A stretch of 40,683 nt of DNA, from the IMG/VR virus record IMGVR_UViG_3300033145_000577, positions 1-40,683 of that record; one strand, written 5' to 3'. Source of the stretch: a virus. The notes beneath the pieces are model-generated. The model was given only the letters and a program-made list of their open reading frames with translations, did not search any database and had not been told where the DNA came from. Position numbers and translations under genes: made by a program. Below, piece after piece: positions 1-7,002 of this stretch (positions within the stretch are counted from its first letter, which is position 1; every line of letters begins with the position of its first letter).

Positions 1-135
1 AATCTTTTTTTTGTTATATTTTTTGAAAGCATTAGCTCTTTCTTTTTCTACAATTCCTCCACAATAAGAACATTTAACTTCTCCTAAATCATTATAAACA
101 GCACTTTCAATATCACATTTACATTTTTTTTTCAT
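1..135 (-). CDS. Zinc-ribbon-like small protein, C-terminus beyond window
   Basis: An ATG at 135 opens a frame that stays open to the left edge (45 codons), so the gene is cut by the window. The peptide starts MKKKCKCDIESAV and carries CKC (residues 5-7) and CSYC (22-25), which suggests one small zinc site. Function is unknown. Its codons often end in T (GTT, GCT, GAT), unlike the A-ending GTA, GCA and CTA codons of the structural genes, which hints at separate ancestry. It lies 63 bases after the end of the next gene upstream in the transcript. Confidence 0.5.
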   Translation of the reverse strand, partial: MKKKCKCDIESAVYNDLGEVKCSYCGGIVEKERANAFKKYNKKKI

Positions 136-198
136 ATATTTTTAATTAATAATTTACCATTAAGATAATACTTCTTATTTCTAAATTCTTCATGGTTT

Positions 199-546
199 TT
201 ATAATTGGTTTTTACTTATATAAAAAGGTCTTACGGGTTTCTCCCCTATCCCTACCTCTACGCAACGCCATTGTGCTAAAATCCACTCCCTATAATCCTC
301 TGCCTCTCTTATTAATTCCCTTATTTTATCTATATCTGAATTACTATATTTTTCCGGTAAAATTAAATTAGGTCTATTGTCTATTTCCGGCATTCCCTCC
401 CCGCAACAACTGCCTAGGGTTTCTATCCCGTTATCCCATAAAAATTTTATAGTATCTACTATGCTCTCGTCTATGCTTACGGTGTTTTTATTATTCCGGT
501 ATTGCTTAATGCTATCCGGTACTTTTAAAGTTATTGTTTTGTGCAT
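199..546 (-). CDS. Hypothetical phage protein with Gly-Ser-Cys-Cys-Gly motif
   Basis: This is a 115-residue protein without signal peptide or membrane segment. Its core, WDNGIETLGSCCGEG at about residues 37-51 followed by PNLIL, resembles a recurring small phage or bacterial family in which a Cys-Cys-Gly turn follows a helix; no biochemical role is known to me. The C-terminal half is helical and charged (KIRELIREAEDYREW). It begins 4 bases after the upstream AP2-HNH gene ends and is probably co-transcribed. Function cannot be assigned. Confidence 0.7.
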   Translation of the reverse strand: MHKTITLKVPDSIKQYRNNKNTVSIDESIVDTIKFLWDNGIETLGSCCGEGMPEIDNRPNLILPEKYSNSDIDKIRELIREAEDYREWILAQWRCVEVGIGEKPVRPFYISKNQL

Positions 547-550
547 AATT

Positions 551-1132
551 TTAATATTTTAAATCTTTATTAGTAAATTTTAATCCTAGTTTATTTTTTA
601 CTTTTATTTTGTAGGCGTCTTTATCTCTATGCTCTCCTCCGCAACCACAATTACAAATTTTATTTTGATAGGCGTTATCCCCGTATAATTCTTTAGCCTT
701 TTTATTATAAGCTAGTCCCGCCTCATCTTCTGTATTAAAGCTACCAATAAAATAAATCTTTTTATCTTTAACTATTGTCGCTTTCCATTTTTTTTTACGA
801 TATTTATTATCGCTACTTTTATGTACTCCTTTATATTTTGAAGTACATTTATTTTTTCTTTTTTTCCCTTTATGTGTTTTTGAGCCTATCGGTAAAAAAA
901 TTAAATTTTCTTTTCTAAAATCTAAATCATTTTTATTTTTATGGCAAATATGATAAGAATTTTTTTGCCCTACTATAAAATTGCCTACTGGTATTGAAGA
1001 ATATCTATTCTGAGTATTTCTTAATGTAACAAATACCCCGTTGCTATATATCAATCTAAATCTACATAAATAATTATAATCTTCGTCGTCTACTATTGCG
1101 TATTTATCTTTTGTTAATTTTATCTTCTTCAT
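551..1132 (-). CDS. HNH homing endonuclease with AP2 DNA-binding domain
   Basis: This 193-residue protein has the usual layout of phage HNH/AP2 homing endonucleases. An HNH-like segment at about residues 60-80 (YHICHKNKNDLDFRKENL) is followed by an AP2 domain at about 98-157 (SKYKGVHKS, WKATI, FNTEDEAGLAYNKKAKELYG). Such proteins nick or cut a target site and spread by homing. An unusual Cys-rich tail (ICNCGCGGEH, about 159-168) follows AP2. The ATG at 1132 lies inside the 3' end of the upstream gene, at an (AAT)n run, so the frames overlap by 29 bases. Codon use is more T-ending than in the structural genes, which fits a mobile origin. Confidence 0.85.
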   Translation of the reverse strand: MKKIKLTKDKYAIVDDEDYNYLCRFRLIYSNGVFVTLRNTQNRYSSIPVGNFIVGQKNSYHICHKNKNDLDFRKENLIFLPIGSKTHKGKKRKNKCTSKYKGVHKSSDNKYRKKKWKATIVKDKKIYFIGSFNTEDEAGLAYNKKAKELYGDNAYQNKICNCGCGGEHRDKDAYKIKVKNKLGLKFTNKDLKY

Positions 1133-1466
1133 TATTATTATTATTAAATTTTATATCTACGCCCCCGTCTTCTCGTGGCTCTATTTTTACTCTACTGGCG
1201 TTTACTTTTTTTACTCCGTCCTCTACGCTCTGCTTTCCCTCTAGGTGGTCTATTATTAATCTGCTATTTACTTTTAGCGTTTCTACCATGTCCTCCTTTG
1301 GGTATCCGCCGGCTAAAAAAACGGCGTGGGGCTCTTCGTTATCGTTAAATACTCCGTTTACCATAAAACTCTCTCCTGTCTGTAACGCCTTTATAAATCT
1401 ATTTAAAAATTCTTGTGCGGTTTTTATTTGGTTTTTTTTGTGCTCTTCGTTTGTTGGCGTACTCAT
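1104..1466 (-). CDS. Hypothetical acidic protein with poly-Asn tail
   Basis: This 120-residue soluble protein was not recognised. The N-terminal half is helical (NQIKTAQEFLNRFIKALQTGE); the middle holds a short region GVFNDNEEPHAVFLAGG; the tail is FNNNNNEEDKINKR, encoded by tandem AAT triplets. The tail overlaps the start of the AP2-HNH gene by 29 bases, so the HNH gene may have inserted here and extended or trimmed this frame. A highly structured non-coding stretch lies directly upstream (1497-1687) and could control this gene. Confidence 0.7.
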   Translation of the reverse strand: MSTPTNEEHKKNQIKTAQEFLNRFIKALQTGESFMVNGVFNDNEEPHAVFLAGGYPKEDMVETLKVNSRLIIDHLEGKQSVEDGVKKVNASRVKIEPREDGGVDIKFNNNNNEEDKINKR

Positions 1467-1496
1467 ATATATTTAATATAAATTATAAATTAGAAA

Positions 1497-1687
1497 GGGG
1501 TGGGCTCGGTCGTGTAGCCTATGGTCGAAAATAGGCTAACTTACATATATAACGGGTATATAACTTAGCGTATATACCACCCGAGTTATAAAAACATTAG
1601 TACCCCGTCGCTACGTAAAATACTCATTACTTCTTGTCGTCCACGCTATATAGCGTTTTTGTAATTCGTCAATACGGTAGTAACGAG
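1497..1687 (-). ncRNA. Structured intergenic RNA candidate with multibranch fold
   Basis: This 233-base gap (1467-1699) holds no convincing gene but many nested inverted repeats. A 9-bp stem pairs 1679-1687 with 1623-1631; one pair is G.U in the minus-strand RNA and would be A-C in plus-strand RNA. It encloses the 14-base palindrome ACGCTATATAGCGT (1643-1656). Further on, arms 1602-1606 with 1497-1501 and 1581-1585 with 1505-1509 enclose two hairpins: GGTATATA/TATATACC (1555-1562, 1571-1578) and TAGCCTA/TAGGCTA (1515-1521, 1532-1538). This resembles a multi-branched RNA or an origin-like region. Its role is unknown. It could be a leader of the downstream gene. Confidence 0.5.
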
Positions 1688-1699
1688 GTGCTAATATTT

Positions 1700-1915
1700 T
1701 TATATTTTAAGGTACTCTATATTATTCATATCTAAAATATGGTCGGCTTGTTTCTCTAGCGGGTCTTTTAAATCTGCGTCTTTAATTCCTTTTGCAAAAT
1801 TACAACCGGTATGCCGGTACATATCGCATGCTAAGAAATCACTAAATTTACCTGTCTTAATTATTATTTTTCCTACTTTGCAAAATGGGCATGATCCGCC
1901 TACCTTAAACTTCAT
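1700..1915 (-). CDS. Topoisomerase-type zinc-ribbon protein
   Basis: This 71-residue protein is mostly one zinc ribbon. C9-x2-C12 and C30-x7-C38 sit in CPFCKVGKIIIKTGKFSDFL and FLACDMYRHTGCNFAKG. That spacing and the F-L-A-C ... C-N-F pattern match the C-terminal zinc fingers of bacterial topoisomerase I (zf-C4_Topoisom), here as a stand-alone unit. It probably binds single-stranded DNA or an RNA/protein partner; this is inferred from the family. It lies 53 bases downstream of the KH-domain gene, in the same transcript. Confidence 0.7.
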   Translation of the reverse strand: MKFKVGGSCPFCKVGKIIIKTGKFSDFLACDMYRHTGCNFAKGIKDADLKDPLEKQADHILDMNNIEYLKI

Positions 1916-1968
1916 ATTTTATTTTTGTTTTCTAGCTAGGGCTAAAAAATATTAGCCCTAGATTTATT

Positions 1969-2283
1969 TTATTTCTTTTCAAAATTGTAATGATTATTAG
2001 GCATGCGTGGGGCGTCTACTCTAATAAATAAAGCATTTTCATACTCTAACTTTTTACCCGCTAACATTACTATCCGCCTCATAGCGTCCGCCGTACTTCC
2101 GCCCGCTCCTATACATAACGGTATATCCTCGGGAGCTACCTTAATATTAATTACGGTAGTTGATCCTCTCTGCTCGTCTTCTTTTTCGGACGTATGTATT
2201 TCTACTTTTTCAGGTTTTTTAGCTATCGCCTCTACCATTGTTTTTAATAGGTTTTCTAGCTTTCCTAATTTTTCATTTTCCAT
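1969..2283 (-). CDS. KH-domain RNA-binding protein (KhpA-like)
   Basis: This 104-residue protein has an N-terminal helix (about 5-21), a charged linker, then a KH domain at about 42-95. The segment TTVINIKVAPEDIPLCIGAG leads into a GxxG loop at 59-62 and the helix STADAMRRIVMLAG. The order and the APED-x-(9)-GxxG spacing resemble bacterial KhpA-type KH proteins, which bind structured RNA. The GxxG loop lacks the usual basic residues (it reads GAGG). A phage copy is uncommon and is interesting beside the structured RNA gaps. A promoter-like pair lies upstream at 2343-2315. Confidence 0.75.
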   Translation of the reverse strand: MENEKLGKLENLLKTMVEAIAKKPEKVEIHTSEKEDEQRGSTTVINIKVAPEDIPLCIGAGGSTADAMRRIVMLAGKKLEYENALFIRVDAPRMPNNHYNFEKK

Positions 2284-2314
2284 ATTTTTGTTTTTTTTTA
2301 ATACTTATGACTGT

Positions 2315-2343
2315 ATTATACTATTTTTTTACAATCTCCACAA
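2315..2343 (-). promoter_or_regulatory. Sigma70-like promoter candidate upstream of KH gene
   Basis: On the minus strand TTGTGG (2343-2338) is followed after 17 bases by a perfect TATAAT (2320-2315), 31 bases before the KH start codon at 2283. The -35 box matches only three of six consensus bases, so strength is uncertain. It overlaps a possible gene remnant. The same box type (TTGTGC, 17 bases, TATAAT) occurs upstream of the scaffold gene. Confidence 0.45.
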
Positions 2344-2405
2344 GTATATTTACTACTCTATTGCCTCCTCGCTTGGCTTTATCTACGCCTATAGAGTTAG
2401 TTTCC
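2316..2405 (-). pseudogene. Possible remnant of a small zinc-ribbon gene
   Basis: Between the basic protein and the KH gene, one frame reads GVDKAKRGGNRVV and another reads KYTCGDCKKIV before a stop at 2318-2316. Joined by a single-frame shift they would form a plausible zinc-ribbon C-terminus, but neither part has a start codon. It may be a decayed gene or chance. The region also contains the promoter candidate for the KH gene. Confidence 0.22.
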
Positions 2406-2933
2406 CTAGTATTTTTTATCTAAATCTACTACGTTATCTTTTGCCTCCTCTCCTTTCTTTTTTAATATCTTCATTTTCTTCTCGCTATCAAAATAAATTT
2501 CCGTCTGTTTAATTTTCTTTTCTGCTAGGGCTACTAGTGGCTTAAATTCTATTTGCTTAGCCTCGTCCATTTTCTTATATTTCTTTAAAAAATCATTGCA
2601 TAATTTCTTTATGTCATTCGGTTTAAATTGGTCGGTCTTCTCTATCTCTCTATCCTTAACTATTTTAAACATTACCGCCATGCCTAATAATTCGTTTTTA
2701 CGGTTTTCGTTTACCTCGGCTATTTTGCTTATCATTTTTTTAGCCTTTCGTCTTTTGCTCGCTCTAAAATCTTTACCCATTCGCCTAATCATACTAGCTT
2801 TTTTCTTTCGCTTTAGCCTGTTTTTATCCGTTTTAATTTTCCGTCCTTTTTTCTGCTTTTTAGCTCTCTTGCTTTTTGTTTTTTGTTTGCCGGCGTTTAC
2901 TTTCGCCCGCTTAGCTCCTTTTTTAAATTTCAT
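2406..2933 (-). CDS. Strongly basic Lys/Arg-rich protein
   Basis: This 175-residue protein has an extremely basic first third (MKFKKGAKRAKVNAGKQKTK and on to about residue 62), almost free of acidic residues. A helical, more balanced C-terminal part follows (FKPNDIKKLCNDFLKKYKKM). This suggests an unstructured nucleic-acid-binding tail attached to a helical domain, such as a nucleoid- or RNA-associated protein. No known family was recognised. An AAAGGAA sequence just upstream of the ATG looks like a weak Shine-Dalgarno site. It is transcribed after the hypothetical gene at 3218-2949. Confidence 0.7.
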   Translation of the reverse strand: MKFKKGAKRAKVNAGKQKTKSKRAKKQKKGRKIKTDKNRLKRKKKASMIRRMGKDFRASKRRKAKKMISKIAEVNENRKNELLGMAVMFKIVKDREIEKTDQFKPNDIKKLCNDFLKKYKKMDEAKQIEFKPLVALAEKKIKQTEIYFDSEKKMKILKKKGEEAKDNVVDLDKKY

Positions 2934-2948
2934 AATATTTCCTTTAAT

Positions 2949-3218
2949 TTATAATAATTTTTTTTGCCTAAAATTAAACTCTTGCTCTCTATTTTTTTTC
3001 TTTTGCTCCTCTATCGCTACTACTAATTTTTTCTTAATATCATTTTTTAATAATGTCCTATTAATATTATAGCGTGTGCCGTCTACTATTACCGCCCAGT
3101 CGTTCGCTAGCACTATTAGAAAACTTTGTATTCTATATCTGCGGTCGGTGGTACGTTCTATCTTATATTTAGTTTGTATTTCTAGCTCGTCCACAGCTCT
3201 GTCTATCTCATTTTTCAT
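2949..3218 (-). CDS. Hypothetical protein, 89 residues
   Basis: This protein has a helical N-terminus (EIDRAVDELEIQTKYKIERT), a short hydrophobic strand core (YRIQSFLIVLANDWAVIVDG) and a Lys/Glu-rich helical end. The central part could form a small alpha/beta or ribbon-helix fold, but no family was recognised. It starts 8 bases after the methyltransferase gene ends, so it is almost certainly co-transcribed and possibly translationally coupled to it. Confidence 0.65.
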   Translation of the reverse strand: MKNEIDRAVDELEIQTKYKIERTTDRRYRIQSFLIVLANDWAVIVDGTRYNINRTLLKNDIKKKLVVAIEEQKKKNREQEFNFRQKKLL

Positions 3219-3225
3219 GTTATTC

Positions 3226-4518
3226 TTATTTTATTTTAACAGCTTTTTGGTCTGTAAAGTCTTCCCACCTTTTTATAATTACGTCTATGTACTTGCCGTC
3301 TATTTCCATTATTCTACATTTTCTATCAATTTTTTCGCAGGCTATAAGCGTTGATCCGCTCCCGCCAAAAATATCTAAAACTACGTCTTCTTTTTTACTG
3401 CTATTCCTGATCGCCTCTAAACATAGTGCCACTGGTTTCATTGTTGGGTGCTCTCTATTTATTGTTGGTTTATCGTACCTCCATATATCAGTCCTTTGTT
3501 TTTTCCTTTTTATTATTCCTTTTACTTCGCCCTCTAGCCTAACCTCAAATCCTTGAAATTTTATACTTGTATATCTTCCGTCGAAAACTGTTTTAACATT
3601 TCTTAAATCTTCCCAAACATTTGCGATGTCTTTTCTTCCTACAAAATAATGTTTTTTTATACCCTTAGCCCATCCGTACAAAATAGGCTCATACGTATTT
3701 TTATAATCCGCGTTTGATAGTGTGAAATGGCTTTTAACCCAAATAATAAAACTTTGCCAGTGTCCTCCGTTTTTCTCCCACGCTTGTTTTAAATTATCAA
3801 GTTCTTTCGGGCTCATGCAAATATAAACGCCACCGATAACGTATTCAATAATTATTTTTGAAATTTCTGACAAAAAAATGTAAAAATTTTCGTCACTCAT
3901 TTTATCATTTTTTATGCTCTCTCTTTTTTTATCTCTTCCGTGCGTGTTCATTGCTCCTTGATAATCTATATTATACGGCGGGTCTGTAAAACACATTTGT
4001 GCGACTTGCCCATCCATAAGTTTTCCCATGTCTTCCCGCGAGGTACTATCTCCGCACATTATTACGTGCTCGCCTAATTTATAAATATCTCCTTTCTTCG
4101 CTACTGCCTTTGTTGGTGTTTCCGGCACGTGATCATCGTCCTTGGTCGAGTCGGCTATAAAATCATAATCAAATCCAGTGAGGTTAAAAAGTTTATCTTC
4201 TAATTTTTTTAATTCTTCTATTAATAAATCTTCGTCCCAGTCGCTCTCATTAAGTTTGTTATCAGCTATTCTATATGATCTAGCTTGCTCTTTATTAAGT
4301 TTTGAAATTTCTATTTTTGGCGTTGGTAATAAAATTTCTTTATTAAATTTCTGATAAGCAAAATATCTACCGTGCCCTACTATTATTATTCCTTTCTTAT
4401 CGACGACTATCGGTTGTTGCCATCCAAATTCTTTAATACTATTTGCTATTTGTAATAATTGTTTGTTCGGGTGCTTTTTTGTGTTTTTTGGATATGGTTT
4501 TATTTCTGTTATTTTCAT
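3226..4518 (-). CDS. ParB-like domain fused to DNA methyltransferase
   Basis: This 430-residue protein has an N-terminal ParB/Srx-like domain (about 1-90; HPNKQLLQIANSIKEFGWQQ, VVGHGR-type motif IIIVGHGR) and a C-terminal N6-adenine or N4-cytosine methyltransferase. Catalytic DPPY is at 179-182, HPTMKP at about 357-362 and the S-adenosylmethionine motif FGGSGST at 384-390. The motif order (catalytic before SAM) is the beta class. Such fusions are common phage orphan methylases that protect DNA from restriction. A stretch of about 40 residues (about 302-343) between the DIAN-VW and DIWRYDKP segments looks like an insertion compared with typical relatives. No restriction partner is visible. Confidence 0.9.
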   Translation of the reverse strand: MKITEIKPYPKNTKKHPNKQLLQIANSIKEFGWQQPIVVDKKGIIIVGHGRYFAYQKFNKEILLPTPKIEISKLNKEQARSYRIADNKLNESDWDEDLLIEELKKLEDKLFNLTGFDYDFIADSTKDDDHVPETPTKAVAKKGDIYKLGEHVIMCGDSTSREDMGKLMDGQVAQMCFTDPPYNIDYQGAMNTHGRDKKRESIKNDKMSDENFYIFLSEISKIIIEYVIGGVYICMSPKELDNLKQAWEKNGGHWQSFIIWVKSHFTLSNADYKNTYEPILYGWAKGIKKHYFVGRKDIANVWEDLRNVKTVFDGRYTSIKFQGFEVRLEGEVKGIIKRKKQRTDIWRYDKPTINREHPTMKPVALCLEAIRNSSKKEDVVLDIFGGSGSTLIACEKIDRKCRIMEIDGKYIDVIIKRWEDFTDQKAVKIK

Positions 4519-4547
4519 TTTTTTGTAATTAGCTTTTTATATCTCTT

Positions 4548-4558
4548 ATTATATCATA
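4548..4558 (-). promoter_or_regulatory. Possible -10 box (TATGATATAAT) before the methylase gene
   Basis: The minus strand reads TATGATATAAT, 30 bases before the methyltransferase start. The same TATGATAT core is present in the stronger promoter candidates at 12220 and 15671. No convincing -35 box is present at 16-18 bases, so this is only a weak candidate. Confidence 0.25.
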
Positions 4559-4562
4559 CTTC

Positions 4563-4961
4563 TTAAATCTTGGGTAGTAGTATGCTTAAAAACTTAAATT
4601 TATTTTTCTTATTTCTTATTAATGTTAAATATAAACCTATCGCCTTATCCGTTAGCTCGCTAGGGCTCTCTACGAAACGCCCTATAATACCCAGTCCTGT
4701 TAAAGCTAATAAATTTATCTCTACTAAATTCTTTTCTCCATACAAATACGCTATTAAATATTCGGCAAAATCTCCCCCCTGAATATAAACCGCTTGTTCT
4801 CGTTCGTTCCTGTAGTTTTTATAAATCTCCTTAGTTATTGCCCTACCGTTTTTTAGTCTATCGGTAATTAAAAATTTTATAGCGTAATCAAATATTTTTT
4901 TATTTTCTTTTTGCTCTCTTAATCGCTCCGCTTGTTTTTGCTCTTCGTTTAAAATAGCCAT
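4563..4961 (-). CDS. Hypothetical helical protein, 132 residues
   Basis: The N-terminus is a charged coiled-coil-like helix (MAILNEEQKQAERLREQKEN), followed by a segment with alternating hydrophobic helices (AEYLIAYLYGEKNLVEINLL and LTDKAIGLYLTLIR). There is no obvious signal peptide. No family was recognised. It lies 60 bases downstream of the 128-residue protein and in the same orientation as all neighbours. Confidence 0.65.
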   Translation of the reverse strand: MAILNEEQKQAERLREQKENKKIFDYAIKFLITDRLKNGRAITKEIYKNYRNEREQAVYIQGGDFAEYLIAYLYGEKNLVEINLLALTGLGIIGRFVESPSELTDKAIGLYLTLIRNKKNKFKFLSILLPKI

Positions 4962-5021
4962 AAAATTATTTTTTTAATTTTTTAATTATATGCTTTATAA
5001 CGTCAATATTAAAAGCATTCC

Positions 5022-5408
5022 CTAGTTGTTTTTTTCTTTGGGTTCATCTAATTTGATATTTTTTTGTTTATAAAAATACTCCTCTTCGCTCATTACAGTA
5101 TCGTTTGCTACTTCAGGGTAGTGTCTAGGGTCTAGTCTAGCGTCGGGGTTATTTAAACTTACCCACATACCGAATTTTTTAATTACTTTAGTACCGTCCC
5201 CCAGTCGTCCGCTAGTTATTCTTAGTCTTTTATTATTCAGATAATTTAAAAATTTTTCTTCCGGTATAACTCTATAAATAAAACTAGTGTGTAGGCTCTC
5301 ACCTAAACTTGGTATAAAAACTAATCCGTTAGCTTTTAATAAGTTTTTAAATTCTCCCTCTGTTATTTCTAGGGTGTCGTCCTTAGTTGTTATTATAAAA
5401 TATTTCAT
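5022..5408 (-). CDS. Hypothetical protein, 128 residues
   Basis: This is a small alpha/beta-looking protein (MKYFIITTKDDTLEITEGEF) with a Gly-rich central loop (ITSGRLGDGTKVIKKFGMW) and an acidic, Lys-rich tail. No family was recognised. AAGGA six bases before the ATG gives it one of the better ribosome-binding sites here. It follows the replication-initiator-like gene after 25 bases, so a role around replication is a context guess only. Confidence 0.65.
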   Translation of the reverse strand: MKYFIITTKDDTLEITEGEFKNLLKANGLVFIPSLGESLHTSFIYRVIPEEKFLNYLNNKRLRITSGRLGDGTKVIKKFGMWVSLNNPDARLDPRHYPEVANDTVMSEEEYFYKQKNIKLDEPKEKNN

Positions 5409-5433
5409 AAAAGTTCCTTTAGCTATTAATTAT

Positions 5434-6294
5434 TTAAAGTGAATTTATTTCTCTGTCTTCCTTTTTTTTATGTACTATTATTGCCCCTAGCTTTTCTTTT
5501 AATTGGTACGGCGTTGTTACTACTGGGAAAAATTTTTCTCCCTGTTTTTTAATTACGTAATTAGTTAACTTTTCTATAGCCTCGTATCCGTATTTATTAA
5601 GTAGAAATATACACGCCTTACGGGTCGTAGTATTTCTGTAATTTAAAGTAGGGTTTACGTTGTCATAAAAAATATCTAATATGCTATTTACTTCGCCTTT
5701 TAATTTATTCTCGGCTAATTGCTCTTTAGTCAAAACCTCTGCGGGCTCTGCTCGCAAGTTAATAGTATCATTTTTATCATTCTTACCATTCTTTAGTATA
5801 GTGTCGCTTTTGTTTCGCTTTTGTTTCGCCGTCCGTGTCGCTTTTGGTTTCGCTTTAGCCTTTACTTTTTTCTTCTTTTTTGGCTTACTTTCGGGCTTTT
5901 CTGTGTCGCCGTCTGTGTCGCTTTTCCTGTCGCCTATTTCTGTATCGCTCTTAACATCATAATAATAATTATCTAGCGTCTGAAATCTGTCGTATTTAAT
6001 TATTTCTACTATCATGCCCCTAGTAGTTTTTTTTGTCCTTAACATTTTTTCTTTTTTAGCCCACCGCATGAAATGGTCTATTTGGCTCTTGGTCGCTTTA
6101 GTCGCCTCGCATATCCATTCGTACTTTAAAAATAGCTCTCCCCTTTTAAATCTTTTATCTGTTTTAAAATTTACTCTGTTTATTAAATAAAACCATATCT
6201 TAAACCACTTATCGGGTTTATCGCAAAAAATTTTACTCTCTATAGCCTGTCTAGCCCATAAAGTAGCCCCATGTGGTATTTCGCATATTTGCAT
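5434..6294 (-). CDS. Replication initiator-like protein with winged helix
   Basis: This 286-residue protein starts with a winged-helix-like region (about 10-115; WFKIWFYLINRVNF, RFKRGELFLKYEWICEATKA, SQIDHFMRWAKKEKMLRTKK) typical of phage replisome organisers. Then come a Lys-rich linker (about 135-165) and a C-terminal helical region (YRNTTTRKACIFLLNKYGYE, YVIKKQGEKFFPVVTTPYQL) that resembles the helicase-loading half of DnaD-like proteins. It probably binds the phage origin and recruits host helicase. No polymerase or helicase gene lies nearby, so host replisome use is inferred. The upstream gap has a hairpin and one DnaA-box-like sequence. Confidence 0.65.
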   Translation of the reverse strand: MQICEIPHGATLWARQAIESKIFCDKPDKWFKIWFYLINRVNFKTDKRFKRGELFLKYEWICEATKATKSQIDHFMRWAKKEKMLRTKKTTRGMIVEIIKYDRFQTLDNYYYDVKSDTEIGDRKSDTDGDTEKPESKPKKKKKVKAKAKPKATRTAKQKRNKSDTILKNGKNDKNDTINLRAEPAEVLTKEQLAENKLKGEVNSILDIFYDNVNPTLNYRNTTTRKACIFLLNKYGYEAIEKLTNYVIKKQGEKFFPVVTTPYQLKEKLGAIIVHKKKEDREINSL

Positions 6295-6329
6295 ATTTTT
6301 ATTATTTATATAATAAAATTTACAGCTAT

Positions 6330-6401
6330 AGTAGGCTCGTTACTGATATAACAAGTCTACTTACATTTTACTCTATTTTTTGGTTTATGTGTAGTGGATA
6401 A
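6330..6401 (-). promoter_or_regulatory. Leader hairpin and DnaA-box-like site before Rep gene
   Basis: In the gap before the replication gene, minus-strand RNA can fold a hairpin between 6361 and 6330: AGTAG and CTTGTTA on one side pair with TAACGAG and CTACT on the other, with one A-C mismatch and one U.G wobble. Upstream, TTATCCACT (6401-6393) is one base from the DnaA box TTATNCACA. Together with the adjacent initiator gene this could be part of an origin or a translation-control leader. A single box is weak evidence for an origin. Confidence 0.35.
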
Positions 6402-6406
6402 CCTGT

Positions 6407-6937
6407 TTAAAATTTCGGGAGTGTTTCCGGTAGATCATCGTAATCTACCTCGTCGGGGCTAGGTATTCTTAAATTATGCTCTTTTAAAAAATACCTACGT
6501 ACGTTTTCTATAAAATCAGTCATTTCTTTAGTGTTTAAATCGTTACAACTTACTAGCTCCACTAATTTATATTTATCTCCTAATAATAAATTATTATCAA
6601 ATAATTTAAAATCTTTATTTTGTTCCGTTTCTTTATATCCTAGAAATTTAATTTTTAGCGGTATGTGTAGCTCTGCCTTGTACTCGTATATATCTAGTCC
6701 GGCATAGTCGCCTATTACTGGATAAATTACGCCCCATAAATAGCGTTTTTGTTTTGTGCTAGCGTCGTTTCTGTATCTCTCTAGGGTAACTTTTATTTTA
6801 GTGTCCGCTTTTTTCCATTGTAAAGCTCCTAACCAACTCTTTACTTTTTCCTCTTCGCCTATATCCCATATCATGCTACTAACGCCTTTAATTTTTTTTA
6901 TGGTCGCCTTAAAATATGGCTTAAATTTTTTACTCAT
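6407..6937 (-). CDS. Phage recombination-associated hypothetical protein
   Basis: This is a 176-residue protein. The pattern RNDASTKQKRYLWGVIYPVI, then a helical ELHIPLKIKFLG segment, then LNTKEMTDFIENVRRYFLKE and IPSPDEVD is one I know from widespread phage proteins that sit in replication/recombination blocks, sometimes labelled NinB-like. The N-terminal beta region may bind single-stranded DNA. Its neighbours, a RusA-like resolvase and a replication initiator, support a role in recombination or replication. The exact activity is unknown. Confidence 0.55.
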   Translation of the reverse strand: MSKKFKPYFKATIKKIKGVSSMIWDIGEEEKVKSWLGALQWKKADTKIKVTLERYRNDASTKQKRYLWGVIYPVIGDYAGLDIYEYKAELHIPLKIKFLGYKETEQNKDFKLFDNNLLLGDKYKLVELVSCNDLNTKEMTDFIENVRRYFLKEHNLRIPSPDEVDYDDLPETLPKF

Positions 6938-7002
6938 CTGTTTTTATAGCCTTGCTTATTATTGGCTCTGCATTTTAAAATACTAGAAAAATGTTTTAAT
7001 TA

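Noticed and set aside
1-135. Circular genome join from position 1 to 40683
   Set aside because: The left partial frame would stay open for 29 codons at the right end, but that stretch runs through terminator-like hairpins and another frame looks more protein-like; there is no terminal repeat to support a join.
2003-2512. Long plus-strand open frames such as this one and those at 24238-24924 and 2596-3072
   Set aside because: They are antisense to well-supported minus-strand genes, are Ser/Leu/Phe-rich, and lack family motifs; they are shadows caused by low GC content.
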